A stretch of 49,493 nucleotides of DNA, taken from Muribaculaceae bacterium. Its GTDB lineage: Bacteria; Bacteroidota; Bacteroidia; Bacteroidales; Muribaculaceae. How positions within the stretch are numbered: position 1 is the first letter of the stretch; every line of letters starts with the position of its first letter. Where the stretch lies: positions 1 to 49,493 of the forward strand of contig VSPN01000013.1 of NCBI GenBank assembly GCA_009775355.1. Reading direction: 5' to 3'. The notes under the pieces were generated by a model, which was not told where the DNA came from, did no database searches, and saw nothing but the letters and a program-made list of their open reading frames with translations. The translations under genes and the position numbers were made by a program. Shown piece by piece: positions 34,512-41,044 of this stretch.

Positions 34512-35495
34512 TTAATGCCTGATAGATATTTTCTGAGTTTTCAATATCGTCTTACCATCGGATACAGACACGAGGTATATTCCGTCCGACACGCCAGTCG
34601 ACTCGCAGATGCCGTTACCTACAGGCATCGAGACAATTGAGCGTCCGGAAAGGTCTGACAGGTTTATCCGGCAACTGCTTTCCGCCCCGTCTACGACTAT
34701 ACTGCCGTTTCTGTATGATATGGTTATGTCGCAGTTGTAGCTTTCAATCGGGGAGACATCGGCTTCATCCGGATTTACGACGGCACGGACCAGTGCTCCG
34801 CTTGCCCTTCGACAATCCGAAAGCTGCATGTCTGTACCGGTTTGAACCAAAATGGACATTGCGCGGTTGCTTGGCTCAATCGGCCAACCGTTATATCCAT
34901 ATTCCGGAGCCAGTTCTCCGCCCCAGAAAGCGGAATCCATGCCATCGAAAAAGTCCGGTCCACCATACCACAGAGGTCCGACTCTATTGATAGCCAAAAA
35001 TATACTATGTTCGTTAGGACCATATACACGGCAGCCTCTGACTCCGTTTTCCGTAGTATATTTGTTCCAGCACACCATTCTGAGTTCATACAGTTCCTCA
35101 TCGCTCGGCAATCTCCAGCCGCTTCCCCACTGATGTCTGGCGGCGTCATATTCTGTCCCGCAGATATTATTGCCTATGTCTTTCAGAACTGCCCATTCCC
35201 CATTGTTTGGATCTACTTCATAACCTTCGAAGAACTTGTAGTTTTCCCACGTGAAATCATCTTTAGGCTCCACCTCGCCCCATGCGAAGTAGTCTCCACC
35301 CTCATACGGAGAAGTGGCTCCCACATTATACGTAGCCCATAGCGTGCCGCTCGGAAGCCCGAGATCCACATATTCATGTCCTCCGATAATACCGTCCGGC
35401 TCGCTTGGAGCAGGGGGCTGCGGATCTTCGGCATTTGCCGGATTTGCGATTGCGGCAAACAGCCACAACAACAACGGTTTGACTGCAGTCTTCAT
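34512..35495 (-). CDS. Secreted FISUMP-domain protein
   Basis: A 327-residue exported protein. Signal peptide 1-22 (MKTAVKPLLLWLFAAIANPANA). A Fibrobacter succinogenes major paralogous (FISUMP, TIGR02145-type) domain spans about 39-255: YVDLGLPSGTLWATYNVGA, FAWGEVEPKDDFTWENY and WGSGWRLPSDEELYEL are diagnostic. It then has a short linker and a C-terminal tail with LSDLSGRSIVSMPV and GIYLVSVSDGKTILKTQKI, a type IX-like sorting tail. The domain is found on cell-surface proteins of gut bacteria; its ligand is unknown. The start (35493-35495) is 4 bp after the stop of the preceding gene, so the two are translated from one mRNA. Confidence 0.85.
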   Translation of the reverse strand: MKTAVKPLLLWLFAAIANPANAEDPQPPAPSEPDGIIGGHEYVDLGLPSGTLWATYNVGATSPYEGGDYFAWGEVEPKDDFTWENYKFFEGYEVDPNNGEWAVLKDIGNNICGTEYDAARHQWGSGWRLPSDEELYELRMVCWNKYTTENGVRGCRVYGPNEHSIFLAINRVGPLWYGGPDFFDGMDSAFWGGELAPEYGYNGWPIEPSNRAMSILVQTGTDMQLSDCRRASGALVRAVVNPDEADVSPIESYNCDITISYRNGSIVVDGAESSCRINLSDLSGRSIVSMPVGNGICESTGVSDGIYLVSVSDGKTILKTQKISIRH

Positions 35496-35499
35496 AATC

Positions 35500-36693
35500 T
35501 CACCATATGATTTTGTGACCGTTGCGTATATATACAGATCCTCGCTGCGGATTATGGATACGGTTTCCGAACAGATCATAGAGCGGAGAGGCATCTTCTT
35601 CATCGTTCACCGACGCGACACCGCTCGGTGCATCGAAACTGTATGACAGCAGCGGATTCAATACAGGTTCGCCATCTACAGTGACAAGCATTCCTTCGGT
35701 GATCGAGAAGCAGTATCCTTTCATAGGTTCAAGCTGATAGCCGCCGAAGTCTGCATATATCTCCGTGCAGTTGATCATAGTGTTTACATGCACATCTTCC
35801 TGCACGAGCAGTTCGCCGCTCTCGTAGTCATAAACCATCATCTTTGCCCCGTCGAGCGGCCAGACCATACGGTCGAACTGGAAACCCACCTCCCATAGAC
35901 GGCAGTCTTCGTCAACCTCAACTCGGATACTGCGGTAGTATATCGGATCTGGTTGCTCCTTCTTTTCATAACCTCCGATGAAATCCAGACGCACCTCGCG
36001 GTTGACGATATCTGTGCGATAGCATGAAGATACGCTGCCTGCCGGAAGCACTAGAGAATACTCCACATCCTTGTCGAAATACTTGTCCCCGTCGAATTTG
36101 ACATATGCCTGACCGAGATCCCAGTCCCACGCGACATGTGCCTGATAACGGCCTTCCTCTTCTCCGTCACGGTAGAGTATCCACTCCGGTTCGCCGATCG
36201 GATCTGTTTCCGTTCCCCAGTAAACCCATACCATAGACAATGACGTGACTGTCTCTCCCGGAGTCAGCGTCGAGCTTGTGATATCCCCGAGGTCGGCGGG
36301 GACGTAGAAGGGCACCGTCAGCAGATCTGTGGTCTTCGTCGGATCGCTCTCGGAAACCACCGCCCCCGGTTCGACCACAAAATTGTAGTCCTTGCCAAGC
36401 GGAAGGAGAGTCTTGTCGAAATAGACATTCACCCAGCCCTGAGTGCGTTTACTGCCCTCATAATTGTTGACCTCGAACGAACTTGCCTCGACTACTTTTT
36501 CTCCTTCACAGGTAACGTAGGCCGAAGGATTCTCGCCTAACGCCACACCTCCGTCGAATGAGAAAGAGACGTACTCGAGAGGATGCACAAAGGCGCGGTT
36601 TCCGATAGTGAACTGCTCTGGAATCAGATCCGCGGCTGACGCGGCTGACGGGATGACGGCTATCGCCATCGCGATGAGTGTTGAATTTCTCAT
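35500..36693 (-). CDS. Secreted beta-sandwich protein, unknown function
   Basis: A 397-residue exported protein. Signal peptide 1-20 (MRNSTLIAMAIAVIPSAASA). The rest reads as about three Ig-like or SbsA-type beta modules: strands at FVHPLEYVSFSFDGGVAL, SSTLTPGETVTSLSMVWVYWG and SIRVEVDEDCRLWEVGFQF, each module with a VxxxEPGAVV, LVLPAGSV or FSITEGMLV-like strand. The C-terminus (PLYDLFGNRIHNPQRGSVYI and following) is a short sorting-like tail. It is in the same operon as the FISUMP gene. The product is acidic and has no catalytic motif. I do not recognise a precise family. Confidence 0.7.
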   Translation of the reverse strand: MRNSTLIAMAIAVIPSAASAADLIPEQFTIGNRAFVHPLEYVSFSFDGGVALGENPSAYVTCEGEKVVEASSFEVNNYEGSKRTQGWVNVYFDKTLLPLGKDYNFVVEPGAVVSESDPTKTTDLLTVPFYVPADLGDITSSTLTPGETVTSLSMVWVYWGTETDPIGEPEWILYRDGEEEGRYQAHVAWDWDLGQAYVKFDGDKYFDKDVEYSLVLPAGSVSSCYRTDIVNREVRLDFIGGYEKKEQPDPIYYRSIRVEVDEDCRLWEVGFQFDRMVWPLDGAKMMVYDYESGELLVQEDVHVNTMINCTEIYADFGGYQLEPMKGYCFSITEGMLVTVDGEPVLNPLLSYSFDAPSGVASVNDEEDASPLYDLFGNRIHNPQRGSVYIRNGHKIIW

Positions 36694-36780
36694 AACTTTT
36701 ATTTTTTAGTTAGACACTTGTTTATATCATCTTTTCCCTGACAGCCGTGCGCGTCCCGCCGCCTGTGCGACATCCGCCGC

Positions 36781-37239
36781 TCAGTCCACTATCTCGAACT
36801 CGAATGTACACCAGAGACTGCGTGAGGTTTTCACCTCCACACTGTAATCTCCAGTCTCACCCGAAACCGGGAATTCAAGCGGACTGCCCGAGGCTAGTCT
36901 GTATAGACGTCCGCCCGGATTGTCTGGGGTCTTTATCAATATTCGCACCTCTCCGTTGCCCGACGTAGTGTTTATGACTATACGGCGCATCCAGTAGAAG
37001 CAGAATATATCGTCGGCACTGTTTCCTTCGGTGGTCGGTCTGAACCGTTCGGTGCTTATGGGTATGTTGACCGGATCTTTCGACCGCTTAGGAACAGTTG
37101 TCTTTTTATCTGTCTTACCGGGGTTGACTGTCTTGCCCCGGATAATCCTGTCGAGCATCGACGGCATATCCGCGAGCGAGCATAAAGGGATGCATGCGGC
37201 AAATGCCAATACCGACAGACTGATTATTGTTTTTCTCAT
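36781..37239 (-). CDS. Small secreted protein, DUF3244-like
   Basis: A 152-residue exported protein. Signal peptide 1-23 (MRKTIISLSVLAFAACIPLC). A Lys-rich linker follows, with TDKKTTVPKRSKDP. The C-terminal half is a beta-sandwich: IVINTTSGNGEVRILIKTP, LYRLASGSPLEFPV, GDYSVEVKT and a final LWCTFEFEIVD, which is close in layout to DUF3244 proteins of Bacteroides. The family match is by eye. It is the first gene downstream of the promoter at 37303-37334 and 87 bp ahead of the next gene, so it probably heads a three-gene operon of exported proteins. ATG at 37245 is an alternative. Confidence 0.6.
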   Translation of the reverse strand: MRKTIISLSVLAFAACIPLCSLADMPSMLDRIIRGKTVNPGKTDKKTTVPKRSKDPVNIPISTERFRPTTEGNSADDIFCFYWMRRIVINTTSGNGEVRILIKTPDNPGGRLYRLASGSPLEFPVSGETGDYSVEVKTSRSLWCTFEFEIVD

Positions 37240-37302
37240 GATCATTGTTTTTAAAGGTACCTTGTCATCCTGCAGCAGAGGGTCGGCTGCCCGATGACAT
37301 TG

Positions 37303-37334
37303 CAAAGATAGTGCGGCACTTCAAGAAATCCAAA
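37303..37334 (-). promoter_or_regulatory. Promoter of the three-gene secreted-protein operon
   Basis: Minus strand TTTG (37334-37331), 20 nt, TATCTTTG (37310-37303). It gives a leader of about 58 nt before the ATG at 37239. Confidence 0.85.
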
Positions 37335-37600
37335 TTTCAATCCTTGCTGAAACCTAATCATATATTTCACAAAATCAAGCATTTTAACACTCTGTTAGTT
37401 TTATCACGGCCTTTCCTAACAGTTATTTCAGAAGGCATCACGGCCTGTTGTGCTGAATACATGGGTTGCAAACCAACTGTTAATAAATATTAATTTCGTT
37501 AATATTTGCAAATTTAAATTATAATCAGCAGATCAAGTGTCCGGTCACTAAATTCAGATCGCTTATACATTCTCGGGAATGACTCTTCGGAATTATTTGC
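37335..37600. other. Intergenic region between divergent promoters
   Basis: The 373-bp gap between the divergent genes is AT-rich. It holds the promoter at 37303-37334, a 10-bp direct repeat ATCACGGCCT (about 37403 and 37437), an AT-rich patch with TAATATTTG (37500-37508, one base off the usual box), and the -7 box at 37601. No ORF of note. Likely the operator region of the divergent regulator and its operon. Confidence 0.5.
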
Positions 37601-37608
37601 TATATTTG
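37601..37608 (+). promoter_or_regulatory. -7 element, probably giving a leaderless mRNA for the second TPR regulator
   Basis: TATATTTG is an exact TAnnTTTG match. It ends 4 nt before the ATG at 37613, so transcription should begin at or just after the start codon. No good -33 motif is seen at 20 nt. Confidence 0.65.
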
Positions 37609-37612
37609 CGTC

Positions 37613-39250
37613 ATGAAACTTTTCAGACAGATCTTCCGAATCTTCGCGGCCATTGTGGTCACTGTTGGTCTATTGCCTTCCGGTGGCTGTCAAGGCCATG
37701 ATTCACATGAGGCGCAGGCCGCGTTATCGGCATTGCAGGAGGCTGAGTCATGCAGGATGAAACATGTCGCGGTCAAAGACACAACCGGCATAGAAAGCGC
37801 CATAGCGTTTTTCAGACAGACGGGCGACAGAAAAAGAGAAGCGGAGGGTCTGTATTTTTCCGGATATGCGGCATTCAAGAACGGCGACATGCACAAGGCG
37901 GTCGAAAGAGGTCTCGAATCAAACGAACTGTCGAAAGCCATCGGCCATGATATGTATGGCGCGCGCGCTCACGAGCTTCTGGCAGACGCATACAGAGAGG
38001 TTTTCAATCTGAAGGTCTCACGGATACACCGGCGACAGGCGGTAGAACTCTACAGTAAGGCCGGAATGAGAAAAAACGCTTTCTACGCCGCTCTTGATCT
38101 CGCCAGCGAATATTCGCATGAAGATAACGACTCCGCCCTGATACTGCTGCGATCCGCTCTCGACTACGCCGATCGGGGCGACATTGCCGAAATGGCACAC
38201 CACAGTCTTCTTTCCGCCGACATATGCCGTGTGCGTGGAGAATACAAGGATGCTCTGGCGCATTTCAGGAGTATCGCGTCATCAGCCAGAACAGGACTTC
38301 TGACAGCGGGCGACTCCGTGCATATCGGCGAGATCTACTGGCACAACGCCATGCCTGACAGTGCGGCGCTATGGTTCTCGACCCCGGCGGCCTTAACCGA
38401 CATACAATACTGGAAGTGCATGGCCGACGGCTACGAGTCTGCCGGCGACAGCCGGCGGGCACTCGAAGCCACCAAGAAAACTCTCGCTCTGGAATATGAC
38501 AAGACGGGAGAGTCGCTGTCGAACTCACTGGAATATACGGAACGCCGGTTTTACGAGCGCAAAGCCCGTGACGCCGAGGAAAAGCACCGCCGTCTCGCCG
38601 TGGCCGTGTCGGTGTGCGGAGGCGTGATGCTGATCGCTCTGCTTGTCACCCTGCTGGTCGTGTATTACCGCCGCAACAAGTCGCTAAAGACCGAGACCGA
38701 GATCAAGGATGTCGCGCTGCTTGCCGGCGAACTCCTCTCTGACGGAGATAAGACGAAGTCCCCTTGCGGGGAAGACTCCGACAGCAAAGACTCCGACACC
38801 GTGAATGCCGAAGATGTGCGGCACGATGAACATAAAGAGAAGTGGATCAACGTCATCATTGACTTCTACATGCAACGTCTCAACCAGATAAGCCGCGAAT
38901 ATTTCAAAGTAACCGATGAGCAGTCGCTGAAAGAGATCGAGACGGAATTCAACCGCGAGCTACGTTCGCTGCGCGACGGCGACATTTTCGACGAGATAGA
39001 GCGTCGTCTCGATGAGCGCAACGACGGCATCGCATCAAAGATAAGGAGACAGTTCCCGAAATTCAACGAGCAGTACGTCAGGCTGATGCTCTGTTCACTC
39101 GCCGGACTGTCGAGCCAGTCGACATGTCTGCTTCTATCGATCAGCAAGGGCAACTACTACATGATGTGGACCCGCATCCGCACGCGCATCCGCGCCTCCG
39201 AAATCCCCGACAAGCCCCTCTTCGAAAGCCTGTTCACAAAACACACATAG
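37613..39250 (+). CDS. Membrane-tethered TPR protein with degenerate HTH-like C-domain
   Basis: A 545-residue protein with the layout of the regulator at 30401. A signal peptide-like start ends at C26 (VGLLPSGGC). Then TPR-like helices (about 45-310; for example AEGLYFSGYAAFKNGDMHKAV and ARAHELLADAYREVFNLKV). A membrane helix follows (about 327-350, VAVSVCGGVMLIALLVTLLVVYY) and an acidic, coiled region. The C-terminal 75 residues (RRQFPKFNEQYVRLMLCSLAG and SSQSTCLLLSISKGNYYMMW, then RIRTRIRAS) align in pattern with the HTH of the other protein, but with a hydrophobic, less basic recognition helix. It is divergent from the secreted-protein operon at 34.5-37.2 kb. Whether it still binds DNA is open. 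Confidence 0.75.
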   Translation: MKLFRQIFRIFAAIVVTVGLLPSGGCQGHDSHEAQAALSALQEAESCRMKHVAVKDTTGIESAIAFFRQTGDRKREAEGLYFSGYAAFKNGDMHKAVERGLESNELSKAIGHDMYGARAHELLADAYREVFNLKVSRIHRRQAVELYSKAGMRKNAFYAALDLASEYSHEDNDSALILLRSALDYADRGDIAEMAHHSLLSADICRVRGEYKDALAHFRSIASSARTGLLTAGDSVHIGEIYWHNAMPDSAALWFSTPAALTDIQYWKCMADGYESAGDSRRALEATKKTLALEYDKTGESLSNSLEYTERRFYERKARDAEEKHRRLAVAVSVCGGVMLIALLVTLLVVYYRRNKSLKTETEIKDVALLAGELLSDGDKTKSPCGEDSDSKDSDTVNAEDVRHDEHKEKWINVIIDFYMQRLNQISREYFKVTDEQSLKEIETEFNRELRSLRDGDIFDEIERRLDERNDGIASKIRRQFPKFNEQYVRLMLCSLAGLSSQSTCLLLSISKGNYYMMWTRIRTRIRASEIPDKPLFESLFTKHT

Positions 39251-39331
39251 GGGTATCTGCCGCACGCAATCACAGAAGCATAAAAACGGAAACAGGCCGC
39301 GCCGGAAACCGGCACAGCCCGAATGCTGCGG

Positions 39332-39402
39332 TTGTCTTACCAGGATTCGAACCTGGACAGGCAGAACCAAAAACTGCAGTGCTACCATTACACCATAAGA
39401 CA
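39332..39402 (-). tRNA. tRNA-Gln (anticodon UUG)
   Basis: A 71-nt cloverleaf on the minus strand. Acceptor arms TGTCTTA/TAAGACA pair perfectly, discriminator A. D-arm GTG-TAATGGTAG-CAC. Anticodon loop TTTTGGT reads TTG at 34-36. T-arm CCAGG-TTCGAAT-CCTGG. CCA is not encoded. The anticodon stem is GCAGT/TCTGC, so pair 31-39 is U-U, a mismatch. It has its own promoter. Confidence 0.95.
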
Positions 39403-39477
39403 ATCCTAAAAAGCTACAGAGCCTTTAACGGCATATGCCCCGCCGTGGCTGTAAAGCCATGACTCTTGAAGCTTGTG

Positions 39478-39509
39478 CAAAGTTAATACATTTTCGCGAA
39501 TGCACCAAA
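39478..39509 (-). promoter_or_regulatory. Promoter of tRNA-Gln
   Basis: Minus strand TTTG (39509-39506), 20 nt, TAACTTTG (39485-39478). The -33 element abuts the stop codon of the upstream coiled-coil gene (39510). The transcript carries about 70 nt before the mature tRNA. Confidence 0.85.
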
Positions 39510-40439
39510 TTATTTCTTCATCGTGAAGTGGCGCGAGGCGAGCCGGTATCCGTCGCAGAACACCTCGACGGTGTAGTCTCCCGGAGTCAGAGTCGTGTTG
39601 ACATCCCAGTAGATCGACACCTGTGTCTCGTCGTTGGCATATTCCACCTGTCGCGAGGCGGTGGACTGCACCGTCTGGCCATCGACATGGAAATTGCCTC
39701 CTCCGCCGAGCAGGGCGCCTTCGGGCGAGATGATACGCATGTAGAAAGTCTTCATGCCCGCCGACGCCGTATTGTTGGGACTCACCGTGAAGCTGACGCC
39801 AAGCTGGCGAGCCTTGGTTATATGCTTCTCAACTTTACCTTTCTTGTTGTAGGCATGGAACGACACACCTGTTATGTTGAGCTTTCTGGCAAGCTGTACG
39901 GTCTGCGTAAGCTCGCGGTTGACAGAAGTCGCCTGTGTCACCTGGCTCGAAAGCTGCTCGTTGCGCTGCTGCACCTGTTCGATCTCCTGCTTGAGACCGG
40001 CATTCTCCTCGCCAAGACGCTTTATCTCTTCGAGATAGTGCCGCACAATGTTCTTTAGAGTGGCGATCTCCCCCTCGAGTTTCTTTATCTTGGCGCGGCT
40101 GGCATTGAGGTCCTTGCTGTGGCTACGCTTCTCCTCGTTGAGTTCGCGGATGAGGCCCTCGACTTTCATGCGTGCCTCGTTGTATTTCTGGACGAGAGAG
40201 TCATTCTTGAGATAGACCTGTTGCCCCTCGTACTGGCTGAAATCCGCATTGAGCTGATTGAACTCGTTGGTGAGCAGGAGCTGATCGTTGGCTATGGCGA
40301 GACTGTCGGCGCGGGCCGTGGCCTGATTGACAGCATGAGTATTGCTGTTGTTTCTGACGATAAGGATCACGACAAGCGCGATAAGGCAAACGAGCACGGC
40401 AATGGCCGCGATCATGAGGGTCTTGAATTTCTTATTCAT
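39510..40439 (-). CDS. Coiled-coil inner-membrane protein, unknown function
   Basis: A 309-residue protein with an N-terminal membrane helix (about 7-29, MIAAIAVLVCLIALVVILIV), then a long coiled coil (about 35-185) rich in Glu, Lys and Gln with heptads (ELNEEKRSHSKDLNASRAKI, then EIEQVQQRNEQLSSQV), and a C-terminal beta-sandwich (about 190-309: VSFHAYNKKGKVEKHITKA, FYMRIISPEGALLGGGGNF, PGDYTVEVFCDGYRLASRHF). The helix orientation puts the coiled coil and sandwich in the periplasm. I know this layout from Bacteroidales but no function. It has a clear promoter and is followed directly by the tRNA promoter. Confidence 0.75.
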   Translation of the reverse strand: MNKKFKTLMIAAIAVLVCLIALVVILIVRNNSNTHAVNQATARADSLAIANDQLLLTNEFNQLNADFSQYEGQQVYLKNDSLVQKYNEARMKVEGLIRELNEEKRSHSKDLNASRAKIKKLEGEIATLKNIVRHYLEEIKRLGEENAGLKQEIEQVQQRNEQLSSQVTQATSVNRELTQTVQLARKLNITGVSFHAYNKKGKVEKHITKARQLGVSFTVSPNNTASAGMKTFYMRIISPEGALLGGGGNFHVDGQTVQSTASRQVEYANDETQVSIYWDVNTTLTPGDYTVEVFCDGYRLASRHFTMKK

Positions 40440-40470
40440 CGGAATCCACGTTTTGAAGTTGTTTCAGATG

Positions 40471-40502
40471 CAAAGATAACCATTTGATGCGAATCAGCCA
40501 AA
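40471..40502 (-). promoter_or_regulatory. Promoter of the coiled-coil protein gene
   Basis: Minus strand TTTG (40502-40499), 20 nt, TATCTTTG (40478-40471). The leader to the ATG at 40439 is about 25 nt. Confidence 0.85.
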
Positions 40503-40526
40503 TCCTGATACCCATACATTCGGACA

Positions 40527-40562
40527 CAAAAAGAAAACCGGAAATTCCGATGGAATTTCCGG
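40527..40562 (-). terminator. Intrinsic terminator of the small lipoprotein gene
   Basis: A perfect 11-bp stem (CCGGAAATTCC, 3-nt loop, GGAATTTCCGG; 40538-40562) followed on the minus strand by TTTTCTTTTTG. A textbook Rho-independent terminator. Confidence 0.9.
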
Positions 40563-40604
40563 CATCTTTAACTTGACTTTCGTCAGGCTGTTCTGAGCGG
40601 CAAT

Positions 40605-40820
40605 TTATTTTGCGCTGTCAGCGGCGGGAGCCTCAACAACCTCAGCGGCAGCAGCCTCTACGATAGTCTCAGTCTGAGCTGCAGTGTCAACGAGAGTGTC
40701 AACAACTTCCTCAGCTGCAACGAGAGTGTCAGTGTCAGTTGCCTCAGCAGCCTTGTTGCCGCCGCAAGATACGAGAGCTACGCTGAAGAGAACAGCGAGC
40801 GAATAAACCAATTTCTTCAT
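40605..40820 (-). CDS. Small acidic lipoprotein
   Basis: A 71-residue lipoprotein. Signal peptide MKKLVYSLAVLFSVALVSC with lipobox LVSC (C19), followed by GGNK. The mature 53 residues are almost only Ala, Glu, Asp, Thr and Val, with repeated DTLVAAEEVVDTLVDTA, no cysteine and no aromatic residue. It has a strong promoter and a perfect terminator, so it is transcribed as a short single-gene mRNA and may be abundant. The role is unknown; low-complexity lipoproteins of this sort are common in Bacteroidales. Confidence 0.85.
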   Translation of the reverse strand: MKKLVYSLAVLFSVALVSCGGNKAAEATDTDTLVAAEEVVDTLVDTAAQTETIVEAAAAEVVEAPAADSAK

Positions 40821-40871
40821 CTCTTTAGAATTTAAAATAATAAAACAATGTATTTGCTATCAAAAACGATG

Positions 40872-40904
40872 CAAAGGTAATATAAATTTTATTTACCTCG
40901 CAAA
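40872..40904 (-). promoter_or_regulatory. Promoter of the small lipoprotein gene
   Basis: Minus strand TTTG (40904-40901), 21 nt, TACCTTTG (40879-40872). The leader is about 45 nt, AT-rich. Confidence 0.85.
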
Positions 40905-41000
40905 TTTTCAACGGATTTTTTTCGGTTTTTGATTAATTTTTCCGAATTTTAACATTTTTAAGTTAAAATTCAGCAGAAATTAGCATTTAAAACGGTTTAC

Positions 41001-41032
41001 CGACCCGGACACACGGTGTGCCGGGCCGGTCG
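41001..41032 (-). terminator. Probable terminator of the amylase gene
   Basis: A GC-rich stem (CGAC-CCGG-ACAC with GTGT-CCGG-GTCG, two small bulges) 13 nt past the stop of the amylase gene on the minus strand. No long T-run follows, so the role is inferred from position. Confidence 0.5.
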
Positions 41033-41044
41033 AACATCCATGAT

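Noticed and set aside
34512..36693. Polysaccharide utilisation locus
   Set aside because: There is no susC/susD pair, no sulfatase or other glycoside hydrolase in this operon; the amylase is 4 kb away and separately transcribed.
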